From JBPCRW01 sp050996405 (GTDB lineage: Bacteria; Acidobacteriota; Blastocatellia; Pyrinomonadales; Pyrinomonadaceae): a stretch of DNA of 11,348 nt. The position numbers were made by a program, and so were the translations under genes. Positions 1 to 7,063 of the stretch are shown piece after piece; the first letter of the stretch is position 1, and the number at the start of each line of letters is the position of its first letter. Location of the stretch: NCBI GenBank assembly GCA_050996405.1, contig JBPCRW010000173.1, forward strand, positions 1 to 11,348, in the 5' to 3' direction. A model generated the notes under the pieces. The model searched no databases. It saw only the letters and a program-made list of their open reading frames with translations, and had not been told where the DNA came from.

Positions 1-422
1 TCGCAGTGGTCGGTTTCGTGCAGAACGCAGCGCGCTTCGAGTTCGGTGACATCCAGTTCCTGCCAATTGCCCGCAACGTCCTGATAACGCGCGACGGTTC
101 GCAATTCGCGCTTTATTTCCATATGGATTCCGGGAAATGAGAGGCAGCCTTCGTCGCCCGTCTGCTCGCCTTCGCGCATTATGATTTCGGGATTTATCAT
201 CGCAAACCGGCGCGGCGCGTTTTCACCACGCGAGCAATCCATTACGAAAAGCCGTTTCGATTCATTGATTTGCGGCGCGGCAAGCCCGACTCCGCCCGCC
301 GCATACATCGTTTCAAACATATTTTCGACGAGCGTTTCCAGCTTCTCGTCAAAAACTTCGATGGATTTCCCGACTGCCAGCAAAACCGGCGCGGGATAAA
401 GCACGATATTCAACAAAGCCAT
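1..422 (-). CDS. def: Peptide deformylase, C-terminus cut off by the window edge
   Basis: Removes the formyl group from the N-terminal methionine of new proteins at the ribosome exit; a metal-dependent hydrolase. The 140 visible codons contain all three family motifs in order: GVGLAAPQ (residues 44-51), EGCLSFPG (91-98, with metal-ligand Cys93) and HETDH (135-139, metal ligands His135 and His139, catalytic Glu136). The frame is open to the left edge one residue after the HExDH motif, so only the C-terminal helix region is missing. The start is the ATG at 422, which gives the usual MA-L-I-YP opening; a GGGA lies about 10 bases upstream, a weak ribosome site. The gene lies 65 bases downstream of aroC, with a likely terminator between, so it may depend on readthrough or an unseen promoter. 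Motifs are read directly; function is from the family. Identity is very secure. Confidence 0.96.
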   Translation of the reverse strand, partial: MALLNIVLYPAPVLLAVGKSIEVFDEKLETLVENMFETMYAAGGVGLAAPQINESKRLFVMDCSRGENAPRRFAMINPEIIMREGEQTGDEGCLSFPGIHMEIKRELRTVARYQDVAGNWQELDVTELEARCVLHETDHC

Positions 423-444
423 TTTTTTATTTTCCCACAATTTG

Positions 445-489
445 AAAAAATAAAAAAAGAACGGCTGATTTCAAACCATTCTTCCGTTC
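445..489 (-). terminator. Intrinsic terminator after aroC
   Basis: On the minus strand a 6-bp stem (GAACGG at 489-484 with CCGTTC at 464-459) is followed at once by a long T-rich tract (458-445) broken by a single A. The upstream arm overlaps the aroC stop codon (490-488). The 19-base loop is large, so the stem is modest, but the T-tract is strong. It would end the purD-to-aroC direction of transcription before def. Confidence 0.5.
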
Positions 490-1660
490 AATAATTTTTC
501 AAACTATTTTGATAATTCTCAAAGTTCGTTTTCATTTCGGATAAACTGTCGCCGCCGAATTTTTCGCGCATCGAATTTGCCAGCACGATTGCCAGCATCG
601 CTTCGCCGATGACACCCGCCGCCGGAACAGCCGTGATGTCCGAGCGTTCAAACGCGGCGAGCGATTCCGCTTTTGAATCAATATCAACCGAGCGCAGAGC
701 CTTTCGCAAAGTTGAAATCGGTTTCAAATATCCGCGCGCGCGCAATTCTTCGCCGTTGGTGATGCCGCCTTCGAGTCCGCCCGCGCGATTTGTCGGACGA
801 ACGAAATTTTTCGTAGTTTCGTCGTAACCAATTTCGTCGTGAACCTGCGAGCCAAATTTTCCGGCATTCTCCACGCCGTTACCGATTTCGACGGCTTTGA
901 CGGCTTGAATTGACATTAAAGCCTGCGCGATTCGCCCGTCGAGTTTTTCCTGCCACGACGTATGCGAGCCTAAACCGACGACGACGTTTTTGGCGATGAC
1001 TTCAAAAATTCCGCCGAGCGTATCGCCGTCCGCTTTTGCTTTGTCAACGAGCGCGACCATTTGTTTTTCGACTTCTGAATCGGCGCAATTTAAAGGCGCG
1101 TCGGTTGGAATTGCGGAAATCTCCATCCAAGTTTTTTGCAGAGGGATTTCTGGAACGCTTCCGAGTTTAATAACGTGACTTTTTATCTCAATTCCAAAAT
1201 TTTCCAAAAGCTGTTTTGCAATCGTGCCGCAGGCAACACGCGCCGCCGTTTCGCGTGCCGAAGCGCGTTCGAGAACGTCGCGCAAATCTCTGGTTTGAAG
1301 TTTCTGACCGCCCGCGAGGTCTGCGTGACCCGGGCGCGGGCGCGAAACAATACGCGGGTTTTTTGGCTGCTCGTCGAGTTTTTCGCTCGACATAACTTCT
1401 GTCCAGTGAACGAAATCGCGGTTTTCAATGACGAGCGCGACGGGCGAGCCGAGCGTTTTTCCGTGACGCACACCCGACAAGATTTCCGCGCGGTCGGTTT
1501 CGATTTTCATACGCCCGCCGCGCCCGTAGCCCTGTTGTCTGCGCCATAATTCGTGGTTGATTTTTTCAACGTCAATTTCCAAACTGGCGGGCAAACCTTC
1601 GACGATAGCGATGAGCGATTTCCCGTGCGATTCTCCGGCGGTTGTAAAACGAAAAAACAT
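488..1660 (-). CDS. aroC: Chorismate synthase
   Basis: Converts 5-enolpyruvylshikimate-3-phosphate to chorismate, the last step of the shikimate pathway; the cytoplasmic enzyme needs reduced FMN. The 390-residue protein has the family signatures: GESHG (9-13), GRGGRMKIETD (46-56), PRPGHAD (108-114), the LERASARETAARVA helix (130-143), RPTNRAGGLEGG (288-299) and a late AVPAAGVIGEAML block (344-356). The length fits the longer bacterial form. The ATG at 1660 is right because the second residue already starts the conserved FRFTTAGESHG opening. It begins 6 bases after the stop of the upstream transporter gene with no clear Shine-Dalgarno, suggesting translational coupling. A terminator overlaps its stop codon. 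Certain from sequence. Confidence 0.98.
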   Translation of the reverse strand: MFFRFTTAGESHGKSLIAIVEGLPASLEIDVEKINHELWRRQQGYGRGGRMKIETDRAEILSGVRHGKTLGSPVALVIENRDFVHWTEVMSSEKLDEQPKNPRIVSRPRPGHADLAGGQKLQTRDLRDVLERASARETAARVACGTIAKQLLENFGIEIKSHVIKLGSVPEIPLQKTWMEISAIPTDAPLNCADSEVEKQMVALVDKAKADGDTLGGIFEVIAKNVVVGLGSHTSWQEKLDGRIAQALMSIQAVKAVEIGNGVENAGKFGSQVHDEIGYDETTKNFVRPTNRAGGLEGGITNGEELRARGYLKPISTLRKALRSVDIDSKAESLAAFERSDITAVPAAGVIGEAMLAIVLANSMREKFGGDSLSEMKTNFENYQNSLKNY

Positions 1661-1666
1661 AATTTT

Positions 1667-2569
1667 CTAAGCGTGTTCGACTTCGCCGATTGACGGTTTG
1701 GCTTTGCGTTTAGCAACAATCAAACCGACTCCGGCGAGTATTAAAATTCCGCCGAACAACGTTTCAACCGGCAGTTTTTCATCCAAAAATAAACCGCCGA
1801 CGATGACCGCAACCAGCGGCGTGACGAGCGAAATCGTCATCGCCTTTGAAGATTCGACGCGATTCAAAAGCCAATAATAAAGCCAGAAAGCAATTATTGT
1901 GCCGACGATTGCCAGATGCGCGACGGCGAAAATCGCCATTTTCGTCCAATGAAAATTCAGCGGATTTCCCTCTTTAAAATATGCAACCAGAATTATCGGC
2001 AAAATTCCGCAGAGCATCTGGCAGAATAGTAAAATCACGGGCGACATCGCGCCGTTCTGCGCCTTGGTCAAAATGCTCGCTTCCGCCGCGGCAAACGCGC
2101 CGACGACGATTGCGACGCAGCCGATAAAAGCCCAAAAATCCTTGACCTGCAACTGCTCGACGAAAATAATTCCGACACCGACAATGCCCATCACAATCGC
2201 CAGAATTTTTCGGCGCGTGATTCGTTCGTCCGGCAGATGAATCCATGCCATCAAAAGCCCGAATGCCGGAATCGTCGCCTGCAAAACCGCCGCCAGTCCC
2301 GAAGAAATATATTTTTCGCTCCAAAAAACCATACTGTAATTGAAACTGAACTGCAAAACTCCGGTGATTAACAAAATCTTCCACTCGCTGCGTTTTTTCG
2401 GCAACGGAATTTTTTTCAATTTTATAAAAGCGAAAAGAATAATGAGCGCGAGCGTGAATCGAATGGCGGCAAAACTTATCGGCGGTAAATCGTCGAGTCC
2501 GATTTTGATAAAAAACCAGGTCGTTCCCCAAATCAGACATAACAAACTCCAAACTAAAATCGTTCGCAT
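1667..2569 (-). CDS. EamA-family (drug/metabolite transporter superfamily) permease
   Basis: An inner-membrane transporter of about 300 residues and ten predicted hydrophobic segments, arranged as two EamA repeats (about 5-137 and 148-286). Typical motifs are the opening LIWGTTWFFIKIGL (12-25), GLAAVLQATIPAFGLLMAW in the first repeat (91-109) and the second-repeat end PLVAVIVGGLFLDEKL (251-266). The substrate cannot be read from sequence; relatives export amino acids, nucleosides or other metabolites. I place the start at the ATG at 2569; the codon before it is TTG and could add one residue. Neither has a clear ribosome site. The stop is 6 bases before aroC, so the two are almost certainly co-transcribed, though that does not prove a link to aromatic amino acids. 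The tail after residue 287 is short and charged. Confidence 0.9.
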   Translation of the reverse strand: MRTILVWSLLCLIWGTTWFFIKIGLDDLPPISFAAIRFTLALIILFAFIKLKKIPLPKKRSEWKILLITGVLQFSFNYSMVFWSEKYISSGLAAVLQATIPAFGLLMAWIHLPDERITRRKILAIVMGIVGVGIIFVEQLQVKDFWAFIGCVAIVVGAFAAAEASILTKAQNGAMSPVILLFCQMLCGILPIILVAYFKEGNPLNFHWTKMAIFAVAHLAIVGTIIAFWLYYWLLNRVESSKAMTISLVTPLVAVIVGGLFLDEKLPVETLFGGILILAGVGLIVAKRKAKPSIGEVEHA

Positions 2570-2633
2570 CAAATAATTGTAACGGTCATCGAAAATTTTT
2601 CCAGTTCCAATTTACGACGAAACAATCAGACCG

Positions 2634-3188
2634 CTAATTTCTTTCATAAAAACTCAAACTTGATTCGCCTTGTTTGAGAATGCGCCAACGCCGGAGCGTG
2701 CCGACGGCATCGGGCAAATTATTTTTTGAATGGTGTTCGGCAATAAAAATCGCGTTCGCGTTCATTATTTTTGATTCGGCAGAACCGAGTTCGCGCAAAA
2801 TTTGCAGATAATCATTTTCATACGGCGGGTCGAAAAAAATTATGTCAAATGATAATTTTTTTTCGCGGCGGATAAAATCTTCAGCCCGTTCGCAGACAAC
2901 TTCGGTTTGATTTTCGGGGATTTCCAGCAAGTCCAGATTCGTTTCAATTAAGCCGCAAACTTTACGCGATTTATCGGCGAAAGTGGCAAACGCCGCGCCG
3001 CGTGAAATCGCTTCGATGCCGACCGCGCCCGTTCCGGCGCACAAATCCAGAAAGCGCGTTTCGTCGTCAATTTTCGGATTTAAAATATTGAACAGAGTTT
3101 CGCGCAGGCGGTCTGAAGTCGGGCGTGTTTTCAGATTCGGCGGGCTTTTTAAAACTCGCCCGCGATATTCACCGGCAATAATTCGCAT
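2634..3188 (-). CDS. rsmD: 16S rRNA (guanine-N2) methyltransferase, RsmD type
   Basis: By family, methylates G966 (E. coli numbering) of 16S rRNA during small-subunit assembly, using S-adenosylmethionine. The 184-residue protein is the canonical length. It has the MRIIAGEYRGR opening (1-11), the RPTSDRLRETLFNIL region (22-36), the SAM-binding motif FLDLCAGTGAVGIEAISRG (46-64) and the catalytic FFDPPY (118-123). The ATG at 3188 is fixed by the conserved opening. It lies directly after a second RsmD-like gene, separated by 84 bases that consist almost entirely of an inverted heptamer repeat, which may leave this gene without a normal ribosome site (none is visible). The end shares SLSFYER with its neighbour, so the two are tandem paralogues. 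This copy is the better candidate for the housekeeping enzyme. Confidence 0.95.
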   Translation of the reverse strand: MRIIAGEYRGRVLKSPPNLKTRPTSDRLRETLFNILNPKIDDETRFLDLCAGTGAVGIEAISRGAAFATFADKSRKVCGLIETNLDLLEIPENQTEVVCERAEDFIRREKKLSFDIIFFDPPYENDYLQILRELGSAESKIMNANAIFIAEHHSKNNLPDAVGTLRRWRILKQGESSLSFYERN

Positions 3189-3197
3189 TTGATTGGG

Positions 3198-3268
3198 TTA
3201 CAAATTAAAAATTACGAATTACGAAATTAAGCTGCCGCAATTCGTAATTCGTAATTTGAAATTTGTAA
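3198..3268. repeat. Inverted heptamer repeat filling the gap between the two RsmD genes
   Basis: A perfect 16-bp inverted repeat, AATTACGAATTACGAA (3210-3225) and its complement (3241-3256), with an outer 8-bp arm TTACAAAT (3198-3205) and ATTTGTAA (3261-3268). Each core arm is two units of the 7-base word ACGAATT. The same word occurs in tandem inside recG, so this is a dispersed repeat family. As RNA it would form a long A/U-rich hairpin between two genes of one operon. Confidence 0.85.
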
Positions 3269-3272
3269 TTGA

Positions 3273-4292
3273 TTAGTTGATTCTCTCGTAAAAGCTGAGA
3301 GCCGTCTCGCCGACCGGAATTACTTTCCGGCGCGTTAAAACGCCGAGTCGTTCGGGGAAAAACATTTCCGCGTGATGTTCGATGACGAGCAAACCGCCCG
3401 ATTTGATGCCGACACCGCGACTCAAATATGACAATACTTCGTCGTAATTCGTGTCATACGGCGGATCGAAAAATACCACGTCCCAGTAGCGGCGGCGTTT
3501 GGCAGCTTTTTTCAAAAACGGCACGGCTTCGATTTGAAAAATTTCGCCGTGTCCGGTTTTAATTCCGAGAGATTCCAGATTTTTCTTGATAATGCCGCAC
3601 ATTTTCGCCGACCGTTCGACAAACGAGCAAATCAGCGCGCCGCGCGAAATCGCTTCCAGCCCGACCGTTCCGCCGCCCGCGCACAAATCCAAAAAGCGTC
3701 CGGCGCGAACACGGCGAAAAATTAATTTGAAAAGAGCTTCGCGCACGCGCCGCGCCGTCGGACGAACGCGCGGCGAATCCGTCGTTTTCATAAATTTTCC
3801 GATGTGTTTTCCGTCGGTTATCTGCATCTCGTCGTAAATTTTTGGTTTCTCGATTCTTTTCCAGGACGGAATGGGTTTTCCGCGCGGAACAAAATTTCGG
3901 CGCGGCGCAAATCCTCCGCCGGAACGATTATCAGGACGATTATCGGAACGCTCGTCGCGTCTCGGCGGATACCTCGTATCTCTGGATTGAAATCTACTGC
4001 CGCCGCCATCGCGCGGTTGAAATTTATTTTCGCGCGGTTGAAATTTTCCACCGTCACGCGGTTGAAATCTATTATCGCGCGGCGGTTCGTAACGGTCATT
4101 TCTCGGCGGCGTTTTTCCGCCATCGCGCGGTTGATACCTTTCGTCTCTAGGATTAGTGTCACGGGATTGGAAACGGTCATTTCCAGATTGAAAATTTCTT
4201 TGTCCGTAAGAACCATCTTCTGTTTTTTTGTAATAGCCTCCTCGATTGGAAGGTCTTTCCGGGTTATTTCCGGGCGGTCGTCGGTTTTCCAT
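3273..4292 (-). CDS. RsmD-like methyltransferase with an arginine-rich disordered N-terminal tail
   Basis: Residues 156-339 are a full RsmD-type SAM-dependent RNA methyltransferase: MQITDGKHIGKF (156-167), RPTARRVREALFKLI (177-191), FLDLCAGGGTVGLEAISRG (200-218) and catalytic FFDPPY (274-279). This core is 184 residues, exactly the size of the adjacent rsmD product, and ends in the same LSFYER. In front is a low-complexity tail of about 150 residues rich in Arg, Asp, Gln, Pro, Gly, Asn and aromatics, with repeats of [FY]Q[PS]RDGG. The ATG at 4292 is supported by AAAGGA at 4306-4301, 8 bases upstream. An in-frame ATG at 3827 (Met156) could yield a core-only protein, with only a weak GAG before it. 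Both catalytic motifs are intact, so it is probably active. Target is unknown: the same guanine, another rRNA site, or another RNA. The tail probably binds RNA or aids condensation (inference). Confidence 0.88.
   Translation of the reverse strand: MENRRPPGNNPERPSNRGGYYKKTEDGSYGQRNFQSGNDRFQSRDTNPRDERYQPRDGGKTPPRNDRYEPPRDNRFQPRDGGKFQPRENKFQPRDGGGSRFQSRDTRYPPRRDERSDNRPDNRSGGGFAPRRNFVPRGKPIPSWKRIEKPKIYDEMQITDGKHIGKFMKTTDSPRVRPTARRVREALFKLIFRRVRAGRFLDLCAGGGTVGLEAISRGALICSFVERSAKMCGIIKKNLESLGIKTGHGEIFQIEAVPFLKKAAKRRRYWDVVFFDPPYDTNYDEVLSYLSRGVGIKSGGLLVIEHHAEMFFPERLGVLTRRKVIPVGETALSFYERIN
3975..4172 (-). repeat. Coding repeats encoding FQPRDGG-type peptides
   Basis: Residues 41-106 of the RsmD-like protein repeat a short unit: FQSRDT (41), YQPRDGGK (53), FQPRDGGK (76), FQPRENK (84), FQPRDGG (91) and FQSRDT (101). 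At DNA level the word TTTCAACCGCG recurs on the minus strand with small changes, so the tail probably grew by local duplication. Evenly spaced aromatic plus arginine residues are typical of RNA-binding disordered tails. Confidence 0.85.
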
Positions 4293-4319
4293 ATTCTTTT
4301 TCCTTTATAAAAAAGCTGA

Positions 4320-4358
4320 TGTGAGCAGTCCGGCTCGGCAGGCAAGCCGGATTTCACA
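4320..4358 (-). promoter_or_regulatory. GC-rich leader hairpin before the RsmD-like gene
   Basis: A perfect 7-bp stem, TCCGGCT (4329-4335) with AGCCGGA (4345-4351), is enclosed by a second stem TGTGA (4320-4324) and TCACA (4354-4358). On the minus strand it is followed within a few bases by TTTTTT (complement of 4309-4314) and then by the ribosome site of the RsmD-like gene. It could be an attenuator, a weak terminator after recG, or a binding site for autoregulation; the sequence alone does not decide. Confidence 0.6.
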
Positions 4359-4490
4359 CGATTGTCTGTTGTAGTTAATCATTGGATTTATCGAACAAAT
4401 CGGAGAAAAGAATTTGCGAGAGAGAAATTCGATTGTCCGAATATTTATTGTTCGAAGTGCTTTTTTTTTTCAAAAGAGCGTGTAGTGATA

Positions 4491-4520
4491 ACTATAATCA
4501 AAATCCTCCCAAAATTACAA
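4491..4520 (-). promoter_or_regulatory. Possible promoter for the RsmD-like gene and downstream operon
   Basis: On the minus strand TTGTAA (4520-4515) and TATAGT (4496-4491) are spaced by 18 bases in the AT-rich gap after recG. It would give a leader of about 190 bases containing the GC-rich hairpin. Matches to sigma-70 boxes are 4 of 6 and 5 of 6. The rest of the 254-base gap (4293-4546) holds an A/T homopolymer run (4461-4470) and no gene I can support. Confidence 0.35.
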
Positions 4521-4546
4521 TACCAAAATTAAAATTTATAATGCTT

Positions 4547-6916
4547 TCATCCGATTCCGGCGAGACGAAAACGGGAATCGCGCTTAACAAATTCAATTAA
4601 CACGCCTGTTTTCCGCGTTAACCGCTTCGTCGTCAAATAAAATTCGGCTTCGCGGCGAGCTTCTTCCAGAATTTCCAAATCCCGAATAATGTTGCCGACG
4701 CGAAAAATCCGCACGCCCGATTGTCTTGTTCCGAGAATGTCGCCCTGCCCGCGCAGTTCCAGATCTTTTTCGGCGATGCGAAAACCGTCCGACGTTTCTT
4801 CCATAATTCCCAAGCGTTCTTTGGCAACCGCCGTTTTTTTATCGGTTGTTAAAAGAACGCAGTAGCTTTGTTCCGCGCCGCGCCCGACGCGCCCGCGCAA
4901 CTGATGAAGCTGCGACAAACCGAAACGTTCGGCGTGTTCGATGACCATCAAAGAAGCGTTTGGAACATCTACTCCGACCTCTATTACGGTGGTCGAAACC
5001 AGAATGTTTAAGTTTCCTTTGACAAATTCGCCCATCACGGCTTCTTTTTCCGCAGCCTTCATTCTGCCGTGCAGAAGTCCGATTTTATAGTTTGGAAAAA
5101 CTTTGTCGCGCAGTTCTTCAAACATTTCGGTCGCCGCCTTTAAATCCATTTTTTCAGATTCTTCGACCAGCGGATAGACGATATAAACCTGCCTGCCCAA
5201 ATTTATTTCGCGTTCGATGCCTTTATAAACTCCGTCGCGTTTGTCTTCGCCGACGACGACCGTTTTAACAGGCGTTCTGCCGGGCGGCAATTCGTCAATT
5301 ACCGAAACGTCCAAATCTCCGTAAACCGTCATCGCCAATGAGCGCGGAATCGGTGTCGCGGTCATTACCAGAACGTCTGGATTAAAACCGCGGGCGCGAA
5401 GCTCGGCGCGCTGCAAAACGCCGAAACGATGCTGTTCGTCAACGACGACGAGTCCGAGTTTTTCAAACTCGACCGCATCTTGAATAATCGCGTGCGTTCC
5501 GATGACGGCGTGAATTAAGCCTTCGGAAAGGTCTTTTTGAACTTTGCGTTTTTCCGCCGCTCTTAAACTTCCGGTCAAAAGTTCGACGCGGAAACCCGAA
5601 TCGGCAAGAATTTTCTTTGCGTTGCGTGCGTGCTGTTCGGCTAAAATTTCGGTCGGCGACATCAGCGCGGTTTGATAACCGTTTTCCATCGCCGCGAGCA
5701 TCGCCAGAAACGCGACAATCGTTTTTCCGCTGCCAACATCGCCCTGAATCAAGCGATTCATAGGCGCGTCCGACTGCATTTCCTCAAAAATTCTTTCCAC
5801 GACGCGCGATTGCGCGCCCGTCAATTTAAAAGGCAAAATCGCTTCGAGCCGCCCGCGAATTTTTTCGCTGATTTCGATAATCGCGCCCTTCGGTTCTTTC
5901 GTCCGCTCGCCGCGTTTAAGCTGGAGCGCGAACGAAACCCAAAAGAATTCTTCAAATATCAAACGCAAATGAGCGGCACTTCGCGCGGCGGCGTATTCGG
6001 CAAGATTTGAATTTTCCGGCGGAAAATGAATTTCCTTTAACGCCTGAAATTTACTGATAAGTTTTTGCCGCGCCGTTAATTCGTCCGGCAAATTTTCTTT
6101 GACCAAACTTTCGTCAATGTTTTGCAGCAGATTATAGACAATTTCGCGCAGCCGTTTAGTCTGAAATTCGCCGAGTTTGCGATAGACGGGAACGCGCCTT
6201 CCGGTGTGAATCATCGCAAGGCGCAGGTCTGTGTTTTCGTCGCCGAATTCATCATCTTCAGATTTTGAATTTTGGATTTTGGATTTTAGATTATTTTCTC
6301 GTAATTCGTCATTCGTGATTCGTGATTCGTCCTCGTTCGATTCCGCGACGGAAATTTCTTTGAGCAATCCGTAAGAATCAAAATCAGTTTCGTTCGGCAA
6401 AATCTCCAATTCGTCGGGTTTGTTAAGTCTTAAAGCGTAAGTATTTTTACGCGCGTCCCATTCCCATTTTCCGTAAGCGACAAAACGAGTGCCGCGCGAA
6501 AACCTTTCCTTGTAATAATTTATAACGCGGAACGCCTGTTTGCCAGACACAAACCACCAGATGACGACCGGCTTGCGCGTCCGTTCGGCATCGCCCGCCG
6601 TTATCTCGAAAATAAAAAGTTTCGGTGCTTTGGGCGAGCGATTTTTGCCGACTTGAAAACCGCCCGACACACGCGCGAAAAGTTCCAGCGAGGCTTCCAA
6701 ACCGTCGTAAATTTCGTCAATCTGAATCAAATGCGAGCGGTCTTCATAACGCATCGGCAAATAATTTAATAAGTCTTCAACCACCGCTTCTGATGCGTCA
6801 GTTTTATCGGCAATTCCCGCAACGGCAAGCGCGAGTTTGCGCGACGCGGCTTTCGCCAAATTTATCGCTTCGTTTTCGTGCAGCTCGATAATCGGAGTTT
6901 GCAGGGAAATTTTCAT
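4547..6916 (-). CDS. recG: ATP-dependent DNA helicase RecG
   Basis: Remodels stalled replication forks and branch-migrates Holliday junctions. The 789-residue protein has the N-terminal wedge/OB-fold region (about 60-280), then a superfamily 2 helicase core: Walker A GDVGSGKT (392-399), DEQH box (493-496), TATPIPR (519-525), HGRM (616-619), STTVIEVGVDVPNA (641-654) and QLRGRVGRG (672-680), and a C-terminal ELRGQGDILGTRQSG segment (720-734). The order and motifs are specific to RecG rather than PriA or Mfd. It is longer than the E. coli protein (693 residues), partly from N-terminal residues and partly from a low-complexity stretch (about 193-228) encoded by a heptamer repeat. The start ATG at 6916 has no clear ribosome site. 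It follows purD in the same direction and precedes the RsmD pair, a common recG-rsmD neighbourhood. Confidence 0.97.
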   Translation of the reverse strand: MKISLQTPIIELHENEAINLAKAASRKLALAVAGIADKTDASEAVVEDLLNYLPMRYEDRSHLIQIDEIYDGLEASLELFARVSGGFQVGKNRSPKAPKLFIFEITAGDAERTRKPVVIWWFVSGKQAFRVINYYKERFSRGTRFVAYGKWEWDARKNTYALRLNKPDELEILPNETDFDSYGLLKEISVAESNEDESRITNDELRENNLKSKIQNSKSEDDEFGDENTDLRLAMIHTGRRVPVYRKLGEFQTKRLREIVYNLLQNIDESLVKENLPDELTARQKLISKFQALKEIHFPPENSNLAEYAAARSAAHLRLIFEEFFWVSFALQLKRGERTKEPKGAIIEISEKIRGRLEAILPFKLTGAQSRVVERIFEEMQSDAPMNRLIQGDVGSGKTIVAFLAMLAAMENGYQTALMSPTEILAEQHARNAKKILADSGFRVELLTGSLRAAEKRKVQKDLSEGLIHAVIGTHAIIQDAVEFEKLGLVVVDEQHRFGVLQRAELRARGFNPDVLVMTATPIPRSLAMTVYGDLDVSVIDELPPGRTPVKTVVVGEDKRDGVYKGIEREINLGRQVYIVYPLVEESEKMDLKAATEMFEELRDKVFPNYKIGLLHGRMKAAEKEAVMGEFVKGNLNILVSTTVIEVGVDVPNASLMVIEHAERFGLSQLHQLRGRVGRGAEQSYCVLLTTDKKTAVAKERLGIMEETSDGFRIAEKDLELRGQGDILGTRQSGVRIFRVGNIIRDLEILEEARREAEFYLTTKRLTRKTGVLIEFVKRDSRFRLAGIG
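6261..6331. repeat. Period-7 tandem repeats inside the recG coding frame
   Basis: Read on the minus strand, four units of ACGAATN (6330-6303 region) are followed by a short spacer and four units of AAATCCA-like heptamers (about 6288-6261). The frame stays open, giving residues about 198-220 with ITNDELR and KSKIQNSKS. The first word is shared with the palindrome between the RsmD genes. It lies in the linker after the OB-fold, where an insertion would be tolerated. Confidence 0.85.
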
Positions 6917-6924
6917 AACTATAG

Positions 6925-7009
6925 GACTTTCATTGTTGCAGAAGCCCGCACGAAGTAAAGGCGCAAATCACACTTACTGCGTGCGTGTTTCCGCATCTTT
7001 GAGAAAGTC
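6925..7009 (-). repeat. Long imperfect palindrome between purD and recG
   Basis: Nested complementary arms: GACTTTC (6925-6931) with GAAAGTC (7003-7009); GCAGAA (6938-6943) with TTCCGC (6989-6994); and CGCACGAAGTAA (6947-6958) with TTACTGCGTGCG (6974-6985), one mismatch. The second pair is fully paired only on the minus-strand RNA, through a G-U wobble, so an RNA hairpin in the purD-recG transcript is favoured over a DNA palindrome. It occupies most of the 147-base gap and ends 8 bases before the recG start. No T-tract follows, so it is not a standard terminator. Confidence 0.65.
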
Positions 7010-7063
7010 TTAAACTAATAATTGAGCGAATTGAAATCTGTCTTTCGGCTGATTGATATTCTT

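Noticed and set aside
3198..3268. CRISPR repeat
   Set aside because: Arms are inverted, the words are 7 bases long, and there are no regularly spaced unique spacers.
3804..4357. Long alternative reading frames on both strands over the tailed methyltransferase (168 and 102 residues plus, 179 residues minus)
   Set aside because: They are by-products of the repetitive arginine-rich coding sequence. They have no family motifs and overlap a frame with clear domains and a good ribosome site.
4320..4358. CRP-type binding site (TGTGA ... TCACA)
   Set aside because: The half sites are separated by 29 bases rather than 6, and the inner stem explains the symmetry better as an RNA hairpin.
4382..4600. 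A 72-codon rightward frame crossing the gap after recG
   Set aside because: No ribosome site, runs through an A/T homopolymer and into recG antisense, and its composition is not protein-like.
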